The notes below the pieces were generated by a model that did not search any database, was not told the DNA's origin, and saw only the letters and a program-made list of their open reading frames with translations. A program made the translations under genes and the position numbers. A stretch of DNA of 64,000 nucleotides from Girardinichthys multiradiatus (lineage: Eukaryota > Chordata > Actinopteri > Cyprinodontiformes > Goodeidae), in contig NC_061800.1 in the NCBI RefSeq assembly GCF_021462225.1, forward strand, positions 1,736,001 through 1,800,000, read 5' to 3'. Every line of letters starts with the position of its first letter. Position 1 is the stretch's first letter. Of this stretch, positions 1-10,380 are shown one piece after another.

Positions 1-154
1 AGTCGAGAAAGCTGATGATAACAAAGCCAGAATGCTTCTGGAAAAACTGGAGGAAGGTGAGGCCAAGGCAAATGCACAGCAGGAGATGATGGCTTATGTC
101 AAAAAGCAGGAACTTTGCCAGAAAGAATTCAGTCAACAACTGGACATAGTGCAG
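1..154 (+). CDS. nmi: nmi exon (first visible; gene is cut by the window start)
   Basis: The frame is open from base 2 and ends in a donor (gcag^gtatgt) at a codon boundary. The 51 residues are rich in Glu, Lys, Gln and Ala with heptad-like spacing, consistent with the N-terminal coiled coil of NMI that mediates oligomerisation and contact with partner coiled coils such as IFI35. The true start codon is probably upstream of the window. The internal Met at base 32 is not a justified start because the frame stays open before it. The first two bases are AG, so an acceptor exactly at the window edge is possible and the exon may begin at base 3. Confidence 0.75.
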
Positions 155-230
155 GTATGTCTGACTTTTTTACATTCACATGTTGTTGGGAAGAAGGAAA
201 TTATAATATGTTTTATCACTTTTTATAAAG

Positions 231-347
231 GACGAAATCCAGAGGCTTTCTAAACACAAACAAGATATACAGGATAAATTGAGTAGATGTAAAGCTGAAC
301 TGGAGGCTAAAAGAGCTGAGACTTCAAAACTGACACAAAAATTCAAG
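231..347 (+). CDS. nmi: nmi exon, coiled-coil continuation
   Basis: The acceptor is ttttataaag^gac and the donor is ttcaag^gtggga. The exon is 117 nt (39 codons), phase 0 at both ends, so it joins the previous exon without a shift. It encodes a helical, charged stretch (DEIQRLSKHK... through ...LTQKFK) that continues the coiled coil. The intron before it is only 76 bp, in sharp contrast to the transposon-filled introns further 3'. Confidence 0.78.
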
Positions 348-591
348 GTGGGAATGAAAGTTGCTGTGTTTTTTCTCATTTTTAACCAAAAATTGTGATT
401 GAGGTTTTCTGCTTTTCTGTATATGAATAAGTGGTTTATAATTTAAATAAAAATCACACAAACAAGTAAAGTCATTAAGAATAGATACATTATATTAGAT
501 AGATGCTTAATTAAAGGGATAGTAGCATACAACGTAGAATTCTTAATGGTAGAAATAAATGGTTAAAACAAACTCTGTATTCCTTGTCAAG

Positions 592-763
592 ATCTATGCC
601 CAGATCCCAAACACAGACGTGAAGTTTCTTACTTGTATCAAAGAGGAGAAGGAGGAGAGAGATGATAGCTGTCAGTCAATCAGAGGAGTTTTTACCATCA
701 GTCAGAGAACTGCAGTGCTTCTACAAGGAGGACAGGCACTCATCACCTTTGAGGAAGAGAAAG
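592..763 (+). CDS. nmi: nmi exon: linker and first strand of NID1
   Basis: The acceptor is cttgtcaag^atc and the donor is gagaaag^gtaaac. The exon is 172 nt and ends in phase 1. It begins with IYAQIPNTDVKFL, which resembles the linker before the first NID (Nmi/IFP35) domain of vertebrate NMI, and ends with GQALITFEEEK, the conserved start of a NID unit. Joining to the next exon through a split Val codon gives EEEK-VAH, as expected for the family. NMI binds STATs and Myc-family proteins and modulates interferon signalling; this is family knowledge rather than something shown here. Confidence 0.88.
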
Positions 764-796
764 GTAAACAGAACGTCATCGCTGTTGTCTTGCATA

Positions 797-1170
797 TACT
801 ATATTGCCAAAAGTATTGGGTCACACCACCAAATCAACGAATTCCAGTGTTCCAATCACTTCCATTGCTGCAGGTGTATAAATTTGGTGTTGAGAAACTT
901 CACTGTCCTGCACAGAGTCCTGACCTCAACCTTCTTGAACACCTTTGGGATGAACTAGAGCGGAGGCCGCAATTCTGGTTTTCCCATCAAACTATGAAAA
1001 CACTCTTAAACCTTGTGGTAGATGTTTACAGAATAGTTAAAGTTGCTGTTGTTGGCAACGGTGATTCCATCAGGTGACTCCATCAACAAATTGGACCTTT
1101 CAGATTAAGAATAGGATCTCATCAAAGTTCATGTAAAAGTAGACAGACAAATACTTTTGGCAATATAGTG
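797..1170 (+). mobile_element. Tc1-like MITE with transposase remnant
   Basis: The 374-bp element is bounded by terminal inverted repeats of about 22 bp (actatattgccaaaagtatt at the left, its complement at the right) and flanked by TA at 795-796 and 1171-1172, the Tc1/mariner target. Inside, around 897-985, one frame reads LHCPAQSPDLNLLEHLWDEL, the C-terminal catalytic block of a Tc1-like transposase. The element is therefore an internally deleted derivative of a full-length Tc1-like transposon, not a pure MITE. Confidence 0.8.
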
Positions 1171-1507
1171 TATGTTGTTTGACAGAAATAAAAAATATTG
1201 TTTTGTCAAAATTCTCATAACACACAACCAGTAACACACAACCAGAGAAAAGCAACACCCAACAGCAGCATCAGACACACATCAAACAATAGGCTTGTAT
1301 TATTTTCTACCGAACAGCCCACACCAGCACAGTCTGGTCGACGACTGATGCTCCAAGGTAGCTGCGTCTTAAATTCACAAAAAAAGACATACGATAGTTA
1401 GTTCTTCCCAGCAGCTGTTATAACTGTATAATCATCACTTCCCCCCAACAAGGAAACTGTTTGTATTCCTGCTATTCTTTGTTAAGGTTTACATATTCTT
1501 GAAATAG

Positions 1508-3180
1508 TCCACTGATCACCACCTGGTGGTGAGTTGGATCCGCTGGAAGAGGAGTAAGCCGGACAGACTTGGTAGGCTCAAATGCATAGTGAGGGTCTGC
1601 CGGAAACATCTGGCGGAGCCCTCGGCCGGGGATGTATTCAACTCCCACCTCCGGGAGAGCTTTGACCAGATTCCGGGGAATGACACCGGAAGTAAGGGAT
1701 GCTATCAAGCTGAAGAAGGAGTCCTATTGGCTGTGGTTGGCTTGTTTGACTCCTGAGGCGGCTGACGGGTACCGTGAGGCCAAGCGTGCCGCGGCCCGGG
1801 CTGTGGCAGAGGCAAAAACTCGGACCTAGGAGAAATTCAGTGAGGTAATGGAGGCCTCAAAACGATTCTGGCACCTCAGGAAGGGGAAGCAGTGCTTCGC
1901 CAACACTGTTTACAGTGTGGTTGGGGAGCTCCTGACCTTGACTGGGGATATTATTGGACGGTGGAAGGAGTACTTCAAGGATCTCCTCAATCTTGCCGTC
2001 ACACATTCCCTGGTGGAAGCAGAGGCTGGGGACTCAGGGTTGGACTCTTTCATCACCCAGGCTGAAGTCACTGAGGTGGTTAAAAGGCTCCACGGTGGCA
2101 GGGCTTCAGGGGTGGATGAGATCCACCCTGAGTACCTCAAGTCTCTGGATGTTGTGGGGCTGTCATAGTTGACACGCCTCTTCAACATTGCGTTGCGGTC
2201 GGGGACAGTGCCTCTGGACTGGCAGACTGGGGTGGTGGTCCCCCTTCATAAGAAGAGGGACTGGAGGGTGTGTTCCAACTACAGGGGGATCACCCTCCTC
2301 AGCCTCCCTGGTAAGGCCTATGCCAGGGTATTGGAGAGGATACTCTGGCTGGTAGTCGAACCTCGGTGTCAGGAAGAGCAGTGTGGTTTTTGTACCAGCC
2401 GTGGAACATTGAACCAGCTCTACACCCCCTGCAGGGTACTCGAGGGTTCATGTGAGTTTGCTGGGGTGAAGATCAGCTCCTCCACGTCCAAAGCTATGGT
2501 TCTTGACCGGAAAATGGTGGCTTGTCCTCTTCAGGTTGGAGGCAATTTCCTGCCTCAAGTTGAGTAGTTCAAGTATCTTGGGGTCTTGTTCACAAGTGAG
2601 GGGAGAATGGAGTGGGAGATTGACAGATGGATTTGTGTGGCTGCCGCGGTTATGGGGCGTTGTGCCGGTTCGTTGTGGTGAAGAGAAAGCTGAGCCGAAA
2701 AGCAAAGCTCTCGATTTACCTGTCGGTCTACGTTCCTACCCTCACCTATGGCCTAGAACTTTGGGTCATGACCGAAAAAACGAGATCCCGGATACAAGCG
2801 GCTGAAATGAGCTTCCTCCGTAGGGTGGCCGGGCACTCCCTTAGAGATAGAGTGAGGAGCTCGGCCATCCGGGAGGAGCTCGGAGTAGAGCTACTGCTCC
2901 TCCACATCGAAAGGAACCAGTTGAGGTGGCTTGGGCATCTATACCGGATGCCTCCTGGACGCCTTCCTCGGGAGGTGTCCCAGGCGCATCCCAGCGGGAG
3001 GAGGCCCAGGGCACTGCCCGAGACACGCTGGAGGCACCATGTCTCTCGGCTGGCCTTGGAATGCCTTGGGCTCCCCACAGAGGAGCTGGAGGAGGTGTCT
3101 GGGGTGAGGGACGTCTGGGTGTCTCTACTGAGTCTACTGCCCCTGCGACCCGGTCCCGGATGAAGCGGAAGACGACGACA
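1508..3180 (+). mobile_element. Rex3 (RTE-clade LINE) copy a, decayed
   Basis: The copy starts inside the endonuclease domain ([12 protein letters not shown] end) and runs to the 3' end with a (GAC)n-type tail. The peptide blocks PLHKK, CSNYRGITLLSLPGKAYARVLER, LRRVAGHSLRDRVRSS and LRWLGHLYRMPPGRLPREV are legible over three frames (1848-2168, 2169-2567, 2627-3163). Positions 2220-2239 match the conserved Rex3 site tggcagactggggtggtggt. Stops (for example TAG in the frame near 1827 and 2166) and a deletion at about 2450 remove the RT catalytic core, so the copy is dead. Confidence 0.82.
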
Positions 3181-3339
3181 ACATCAGGCAACAGGAAGAC
3201 CCAGCTAAAGTACAAAAATATGAAAACGTTAAGACATTATTTAACTCTTGGGGGTCGATTGGTTCTAGGGCTGGCAGTTCGGCTCTCTCGGGATCTGTTG
3301 GATTTTTTGGATCTCAATCCTTGGCTTTGGTGCCTGGTA

Positions 3340-4420
3340 CAATGGCTAGGGGGGCGCCGGGGTCTTGGGCAGACAGTGTGTGGCCGGTGATAGGCCCCCC
3401 ATCAAATGTGGGGCCTATTTCCTTCCCGCCACTCTGCCTGCTGGTGGCTGGTGTCTCTGCCCACTGGTTCTCGGTGTCTGGGGCTAGGTGCTTTGGTGTG
3501 TGCCGGCACATTCCCGATGGCTGCATGCCGGGACCTAGATCCCCTGGCTCTGCTAGGCCTCTGCTTGAGGGTTCATGTGCCCCGGGGTCTCTGGGTCCAT
3601 AGCTGGATCTGCTCCAGGCAGGGCCTGTGGGCTTGTTGCTCCAGCTCTCTGGGGCTTCTGCACTGTGGCTGCTGGGTGGTTCCTCTGCGGCTCTCTTCTG
3701 CTCTTCTTCTTCTCTGGGAGGGTTGCGGTAGTCCTGGCGGTGGTTCTCTGGGGTTCCTGTGTTCTGGGGGGCCTTTGGATGTCATGTCTGTGGCTCAGAT
3801 CTCCTCCGTGTCTGTCTTGGGTCCAGGAGGTTAGGTCTGTGGCTCCTGACACTCGCTATTGCATACTTTTATGGAGAAACCTTATATACACAAATGCGCT
3901 CACACTTACACCCACTGGTGTTTGGGTTCAGGTGTTAACAGATACACAGATGTTCTATATTGCGCTGCAGTTATCGACAAATACATCTTGCATTCATTAC
4001 TACACTGCACTTTTCAGTAACATTGCTGTTGTTAAATATGTTTCTGGAGGTGTAGAAGCAGTCTTCTAGTATCTTGTATTCTCTTCATTCTTCTTTCTCT
4101 CCTCTATTCTTCTGTCCTCTCCCTTTTTCCTTTTTGCCCGACCTCTCTTTCTTGTTTCTTTTTTTTTTGTTTTTTCTTTTCTTTTTTGTTTCCGTCCCCT
4201 TGTCCATTGCAATTGAAATGATACCAAAACAGTTTCCAATAAAGTTTTTTTTGTATATTTATATATCTATATCTGTATCTAAAAAATTCTATATATATGT
4301 GTATATATATATACATATATATATGCATCTAAAGTTGAGCATTATAGCGTTAGCTGTAATGCTCAACTTGTGAAGGTAAATCTGTTGGGCTTCTTCTTGG
4401 CACTCACACAATTCTGAGTT
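3340..4420 (+). repeat. Repeat A, copy 1 (unclassified; LINE-like 3' end)
   Basis: The left part (3340-3850) is GC-rich, followed by a conserved block (3850-4080), a long pyrimidine tract (4085-4200), ttccaataaagttttttt (polyadenylation-like) at about 4236 and an AT microsatellite (4285-4325). An inverted copy lies at 12360-13300: the block around 3880-3920 (aaaccttatatacaca) is the complement of 12785-12810, and cttcttcttggcactc at 4390-4405 matches in reverse at 12418-12435. The architecture resembles the 3' end of a non-LTR retrotransposon, but I cannot assign a family. Long open frames here are a by-product of GC richness and match no protein I know. Confidence 0.6.
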
Positions 4421-4702
4421 CTACTCTGCCAGACAAGATACATTAAAAAACATGAATAAATAACAAAAATAAAAGACATATTTAATTCGTATTTGAGTGG
4501 TTATTATAGTAATGTAGTGTTAATATTGAACAAAAATAACACTATCATCTAGAGAAGGTGAATATTAGGTTACTGGCAGCAGTAGTTCCGCCGATTCCCC
4601 CCTCCAGGAAGGTGTCACAGCTAAACACAGAGCCAGGCCAGATGTAGGTTCTAGGAAGAGAAAAAAATACAGACCTCTTGCTCTGCTCTCGGTGGAGGAC
4701 AT

Positions 4703-5159
4703 GTGTTTTCTCTCCCTCCCCCTTGCCTGCTTCTACATCTTCTTTTGTCTGTGTTTTTCTCAGAGCCTCACTTTACATATCCACCAAACTTGCAAATTAT
4801 GGATTTGGTCAGCTGGTCTCTCAACGCAATTGATAAAATGTTTTCCACGGGAAGACAGGGTAAAGGAGAACCCTCTTGCCCAGCCGGTACATTTTTCTCT
4901 GGATACACAATGGATTCGTGGCAACAGTGGAATATTGTGTGCTTGACTACAATGTCGGTTGAGGACGCAGAAGACGTTTAGCAAAACGTGGGCAGCTGTT
5001 CAAAGCATCCCAAAGGTGCCTGCGATGCTGGATGGAATCTGCAGAGCGATCAATGCTCAGACTGAATTGTTAAGAGAGCTAAGCCGCAAGTTGGATACAG
5101 TTCTTGAACAGAATCGTAGCCTGGAAGCGGCTTTTGGACTCAGAGGTGAAAAGATTTAA
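4703..5159 (+). other. Two overlapping ORFs next to an LTR, unknown product
   Basis: One frame (4703-4981) and a second (4959-5159) overlap. The second encodes a compact helical stretch and stops 14 bases before the LTR-like sequence starts. A small frame change near 4970 could mean this is one broken reading frame. Its position directly 5' of an LTR suggests the last gene of a retroelement internal region, but I recognise no domain. I do not reconstruct it. Alternative: chance ORFs beside a solo LTR. Confidence 0.35.
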
Positions 5160-5173
5160 TCATGGAGAAGGTT

Positions 5174-5720
5174 GTGTGATGGAAATTGTTCCATAGTGTA
5201 TGACCTTTAGGTTACTTCACTCCTCTGAACATCTGTGTTAGAGGAGGAAGCTGTAAAAGCCATTATCAGAAGTTTAATGGTTAAGACCCATCTTTTAGGG
5301 TGATGTCAGGAAGGGCAGTTAGGTCTGTTCCTAGATAACCTTGTCACCTTTGAACTCAAGAAGCGTCTGGGCCATAAAACACAGACTCTTTGAAGTTGAG
5401 ATAACATTTCATGTTTGGTATAAATACTGTCTGTAAATGGTGTCCGGGGCTCTGCTTAACTGACTTGCTCAGTGACAGAGTCATTCAAACACTGAATGCC
5501 TTTGAATAAACTTATAAAGACAAAGTCCGGATTTTTTCTTCTTGTGAGTCAACTTCTACCCACTTTGATAAGAAAATTCCACAACAGTTGTTTGCTCCAG
5601 AACTGTGGGAAAGTCCCAGAAATTTGGATATTTGGATTTGCAATTGAGAGATAACAGTAAAAACTCTTAAAGTGGTTGGAAATCCACACAACTGCTGGAA
5701 CACTTATTGTTTTTCTAAAT
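5174..5720 (+). repeat. LTR-like sequence 1
   Basis: The sequence begins TGTGATGG, has TATA-like tataaat at 5419-5425 and a polyadenylation signal aataaa at 5505-5510, followed by a pyrimidine-rich stretch. It shares an ordered series of motifs with 42006-42340: the tgt-gtggaaa start, attatcag-agttt-atggttaa, and gagataaca followed by ggtataaatactgt. A primer-binding-site-like sequence follows at 5722. The right boundary is inferred from that site; a terminal CA is not obvious. Confidence 0.5.
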
Positions 5721-5721
5721 C

Positions 5722-5737
5722 TGGTGCCCCAACGTGG
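5722..5737 (+). promoter_or_regulatory. Candidate tRNA-Lys-type primer-binding site
   Basis: tggtgccccaacgtgg is close to the tRNA-Lys primer-binding sites used by several retroviruses and related elements (TGGCGCCCAACGTGGGG), differing by one substitution and one length change. It lies directly 3' of the LTR-like sequence, where a primer-binding site belongs. It is short, so chance cannot be excluded. Confidence 0.4.
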
Positions 5738-5929
5738 CCTTGGCAACTTCTGCTAAGTGGCTGTCGACAAAATATCTCCTGGATGTCATGTAAACATGGC
5801 GCTCTTTCCCAGCAACCCCGAACAGCTGTGACTTTGCAGATAAGACTTTGCAGCCGATTGAAGGACAATGGCGCTGTATCTATGTTAGCAGTCTAATTCT
5901 TGCACACACACTCACAGTTCTATATTCGC
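5738..5929 (+). other. Sequence 3' of the candidate primer-binding site
   Basis: This would be the leader of a retroelement if the LTR reading is right. No gag-like frame is visible, and the sequence soon passes into a different repeat. Confidence 0.25.
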
Positions 5930-6504
5930 ACCCCCAGGATTCTACCCCACTCTTGCAAAATCTTTTCTTGTGTGTTGCATAGCCCTGCACCTAATTGTGT
6001 GATTTCATTACTTTTTCATTGATTTTTAGTTTTATCAGAAGGATTACCAGCGAAAACCAAACATTATTAGTAATTTGGACTCTAGCTGCTCTTACACCAA
6101 TGACCCAGCTTTCTTAATTAGACTACAGTGGACTGTTATTACTTAGTTCAACTTCAGTACCAGTAAAAGTAATATATTATTAGCACCTGAAAATATGGAT
6201 TAAAGCTGTTTTGTACCAGTGACTCAGCTTCACTAGTTAGAATTCAGTGGAATGATGAGACTATCAATATTATCATCTTCTTTTAGCATAAGATGCTTTA
6301 TTATTAAGAGTGGCTTGGAACCAATTTCTACCAGTAAAATTGGAAGGATTATTAATTATTATTACTCCCAAGGATTATTAGTGTCATTTGATTTGTTTTT
6401 CTGTGTCTGTATGTGTTTATTTTCTTTGTGATTGTATTGTAATTGTTCCTCCTCATGTACAGCGCTTTGAATGTCTTGTTACTGAAAAGCGCTATATAAA
6501 TAAA
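5930..6504 (+). mobile_element. L2/CR1-like 3' end or SINE tail
   Basis: The segment ends in tacagcgctttgaatgtc followed by aagcgctatataaataaa, the stem-forming 3' tail shared by many teleost L2-type LINEs and the SINEs that borrow their tails. It is followed directly by a short tandem repeat, as usual for these 3' ends. The internal part (6040-6350) has imperfect duplications of accagt(g/a)ac(t/c)cagctt. No RT frame is left. Confidence 0.5.
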
Positions 6505-6579
6505 CTTACCTTACCTTACCTTACCTTACCTTACCTTACCTTACCTTACCTTACCTTACCTTACCTTACCTTACCTTAC
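6505..6579 (+). repeat. (CTTAC)15 microsatellite
   Basis: Fifteen uninterrupted copies of CTTAC follow directly on the LINE-type tail ending aaataaa, so the array probably grew from the element's own 3' repeat. Confidence 0.95.
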
Positions 6580-6599
6580 AGAGAGAGAACATAAAGTTA

Positions 6600-7800
6600 T
6601 AAGTTGAAACAACAGTAGATAATGCAATATTGGAGAGTAGTAGGAGAATGTAGCAGAGTGTAGACAAGTGGTCAGTATGTCATCCAGCAGCATAAGCCTA
6701 TAGTGGCATAACTACCGAGATAGCTCAGGATAACCTAAGCCACTCTAACTATAGGCTTTATCAAAAAGGAACGTTTTAAGACTAGCCTTAAAAGTAGACA
6801 GGGTGTCTGCCTCACAGAGTAAAACTAGGAGCTGGGTCCATAGGAGAGGAGCCTGATGACTAAAGGATCTCACTACCATTCTACTTTTAGAGACTTTATT
6901 AACCACCAGTAAGCCAGCAGTTTGAGAGTGAAGTGCTCTGTTAGGAACGTATGGAACAATCAGATCTCTTATGTAAAATGGAGTTTAATTGATTAGTTTT
7001 TGACTATCACTCCCTGACAGAATATTTCTAATTTTGGCAATATTCCACAGGTGAAAAAGGAAATCCTAGAACCCTGTTTGATGGAATTCAAATAACAAAA
7101 TAACACTGAGGTTTTTTACTTAATTTACCGGGGGCCAATTTAATGTCATCCACATTAATTGATTGACTAAAGCTGTTCCTTTTTTAAAGACTCTGGTCAA
7201 CTTCTCTCTTGTCCAAATTTAAAAGCAGAAAATTTTAAGTCATCCAGCTTTTTATCCAACAGGATTTATGGATAAATAAAGCTAAGTGTCATCAGCATAA
7301 CAGCTAATGATACTGGGCTGTTATGCTGAGCTGTTAAGCTAAGACTTTTGATAACTCAGGAAGCTCCACTGGATCAAAACAGTCCAAACATAGATCAGAT
7401 TCCACAATTACCTCAAAAGCTGTCTCACTTACTGAAGTAATAATGTTCGGGGGGCATACCATATATAACATTTTTAATATAATCATTTTTATTTATAAAG
7501 AATCTCATAAAGTCATTACTGCTGAGAGTTAAGAGAATGGATGGCTCAACCGAGCTAGGGCTTTGTTTAAGTTTAGAAACTACTAAAAAGAAACCTGAGG
7601 TTATTCATATTTTCTTGAATTGGTGATGAAAAATTAGCTGTTCTAGCTTGGCGAAGGGTCATGTTATACAACAGTAGACTATTTTTCCAGATTAAGTAGA
7701 ACTTCTCTACACACAATACACAACTCTGAATTCAACCAGGGAGCCAGTCTACTATGGATAATTACCTGTGTTTTCAGTATGATTGTGTCAATAAGAGAGC
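6600..7800. repeat. Interspersed teleost-type repeat, class unknown
   Basis: The segment around 6735-6890 (ctaactataggctttatc, then aagtagacagggtgtctgcc, then ctgggtccataggagagg) belongs to a repeat I have seen widely in fish sequences. No protein is encoded. The rest, to about 7800, is AT-rich and diverged. I cannot assign it to a transposon class or give exact ends. Confidence 0.4.
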
Positions 7801-7802
7801 CT

Positions 7803-9341
7803 TACAGTACATATCCAGTATCTCTTAAAGGTGAGTACACTCTTCAGATTTTGTAAATATTTTGTTAACTCAACAAACAGTCATTATTGTCTAAACTACT
7901 AGCAACAAAAGTGAATACACCCGTGAGTGAAAATGTCCCAATTGTTCTCAATTAGCCCCTTTTCCTCCCTGGTGTGGTTAGTGTTACAAGGTCTCAGGTG
8001 TGAATGGGGAGCAGCTTTGTTACATTTGGTGATATCCCTCTCACACTCTCTAATACTAGTCACTGGAAGCTCAACATGGCACCTCATGGCAAAGAACTCT
8101 CTGAGGATCTTAAAAAAAGAACTGTTGCTCTACAAAACAATGGCCTAGGCAATAAGAAGATTCCCAACACTTTGAAACTGAGCTGCAGCATGGTGGCCAA
8201 GACCACACAGCGGTTTAACAAAACAGGTTCAACTCAGAACAGGCCTTTCTGTGGTCGACGTTGGGTGCACATGCTCAGCGTCATAACCTGTGATTTTCTT
8301 TTTAAATAGAGATATGAGTGTTGCAAGCAATAATGCAGAGGTTAAAGGGTTGGCGGGGGTCAACCTAACAATGGTCAAGTTGCACACTGCACAAAATTGG
8401 TCTGCATGGCTGTCGTCCCTAAAGGACGCCTCAGATGATACACAAGAAAGCCTGCAAACAGTTTACTTTTAGACAAGCAGACTAAGGACATGGATTACTG
8501 GAACCATGTCCTGTGGTCTGATGAGACCAAGTAAAATGTGTTTGATTCAGAAGAATTCAATGAAATAATAGTGATTCATTGATTATTGAAATAATTGTCA
8601 ACTAATTTAGAAATGGAATAATCATTAACTGGAGTATACAGAGTCCAAAGGAGTACAAAGACAAGTGTGTCTTGCCTACAGTCAAGCACAATGGAGGGTT
8701 TGTCGTGATATGGCGCTGTGTGAGTGCTGCCGGCTGTGGAGAGCTACAGTTCATTGAGGGAACCATAAATGCCAACATGTACATCTGACATACTGAAGCA
8801 GAGCTTGATCCCCTTCCTTTGTAAACTGGGCTGCAGGGCAGTAATCCAACATGAGAACGACCCGAAATACACCTCCCAAGAAAGCACTGAGGGTAAAGGT
8901 GCTGAACTGGCCAAGCATGTCTCTACACCTTAACCCTATCGAGCATCTGTGGAGAATCCTCAAAAAAGGGTGGAGGAGGTCTCTAATATCCACCAGCTCC
9001 ATGATGTCACCATGGAGGAGTGGAAGAGTGTTCCAGTGGCAACCATTGAAGATCTTGTGAACTTCATGCTCAAAAGGGACAGTGGAAAATAATGGTGGCC
9101 ACAAAAAATATATGAACTTTGTGAAACTTTTTGACATTTTCACTTATCGGTGTACTCACTTTTGCTGCCAGCAGATTAGAATTTCATGACGAGACAGCAA
9201 ATTTACACTGTTATACAAGCTGTAAACTGACTACTTTACATTGTATCAAAGTGTCTTATATTCTGTGTTGTCCTGCAAAAAGGTATACTAAAATATTTAC
9301 AACATTATGAGGGGTATAATCACTGTTGTGAGATAATGTAA
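7803..9341 (+). mobile_element. Degenerate Tc1-like transposon
   Basis: The terminal repeats begin tacagta and include gtgagtacactc at 7831-7842; the right end ends with gagataatgta near 9341, and a second internal tgtactcac copy sits at 9151. The transposase is readable only in pieces: KELSEDLKKRTVALQNNGLG and KTLKLSCSMVAKTTQRFNKTG-type helix-turn-helix (8076-8240), WNHVLWSDETK (8500-8533) and HLWRILKK (8944-8967). Many stops and indels show the copy is old. Confidence 0.78.
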
Positions 9342-9640
9342 GAAAGTATGATGGTGCACTATGATACTGTATGTAAGAGAGTATTATAGTGAACAAAGAG
9401 ACTATCAGTGTATGTAAGAAAATATGATATTGCATGTGTGAGACTATAATAGTGTATAAATTAAGGCCAAAACTGCCTGTCATACAATTCATCATTCTAA
9501 TGAATAGCATTGTTTGAAAAGGATTACAAGATGGCACCATGTGGGATCGGTGGCATCTTGGTGTGTACATTTATGTAATAGTCTTAATATTAATCCCCCT
9601 GATACAAACTGAGTTTGTGCACAGTCCACACACTCCATGT
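9342..9640. repeat. Imperfect short-period repeats
   Basis: Related motifs (gtaagaaagtatgat, gtaagagagtattat, gtaagaaaatatgat) recur roughly every 45 bases between 9340 and 9440. The remainder is unassigned. The 104-codon minus-strand frame here follows from the repetition and matches nothing known. Confidence 0.35.
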
Positions 9641-9864
9641 GCATCAGGGGTGCCATGAAGACATCATCTTGTCTTTATGGTATAATTTCTTGTGAATTAT
9701 AAAACTGATTGGCTTCCTGTTTTTGATGGTTAAGTTAGAATTTCAGAGCGTTCTCCTAAATCCCTGAGTGTCAATGTGTTTACAATAGTGAAGTGAATAA
9801 ACACATGGGTTAACTTTGAAATGCCAAAGCCTCACTGTTTCCTTGAAGCACTTCTGCATTTACA

Positions 9865-10380
9865 ATTGAGGGGCTGCATCCTTCAAAGGCCGCATTTGTA
9901 GCCCTATTACGAAAAACAGCAAGATGACGAAGGCTCCTCGTAAAGCAGCCAACAAATGTGTCCTTCTTATTCCTAGATTTGAAGAATGGATCTGGTGTAT
10001 CCTTTTTGGCCCACCCTATCCCAAGATTAATTGCGGGTCAAAGCGGATTGTTCAGATGGCAGAGTAAAGAAAAGCTTTGAATAAAATTGGATATATTATG
10101 CTTTCGGTGAAACTACATTAACTTTAACAATGTTTTTAGTCAAAAATGTAGCTGTGGACAGCTGAAATTTCTGCTCGATTTAGCAAGATATCGCTTAATT
10201 GCAAAAGTTCCTGTTTGGAGATGTCCCCCGGCTCGCCTCGCCAGCTGTCAGCTGACCAGGAGTGAGGCGCACTAAACCCGGAGAGAACAGCTGACTCCCG
10301 GCACATCGTTTTCATATTCCTGCTGGGTTTCCCCAAAGGGTGGAAGTTAAACAGATATAATTTAGTCATATGATATCTAA
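9865..10380 (+). mobile_element. 5' end of a Harbinger-like (Myb/SANT-carrying) element
   Basis: The sequence gaggggctgcatccttc near 9867, acaaatgtgtccttctt near 9952, ttgaagaatg, and catatcgcttaatt-type blocks parallel 59330-59740 in the same order. In that copy the same region leads into a Myb/SANT gene starting ATGGCGGAC. Here the equivalent start is ATGGCAGAG at 10054, followed at once by gtaaag, a possible donor. The later exons are not found downstream, so this is a 5' fragment or a non-autonomous copy. Confidence 0.45.

Noticed and set aside
3321..3852. Several overlapping ORFs of 70-160 codons on both strands
   Set aside because: They follow from GC-rich repeat A with few stops, have biased low-complexity composition and are open on both strands at once. 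No domain is visible.
4074..4373. 99-codon ORF rich in Phe, Leu and Ser
   Set aside because: Translation of a pyrimidine tract and an AT microsatellite, not a membrane protein gene.
6388..6594. ORF ending in a Leu-Pro-Tyr repeat
   Set aside because: This is the (CTTAC)n microsatellite read in frame.
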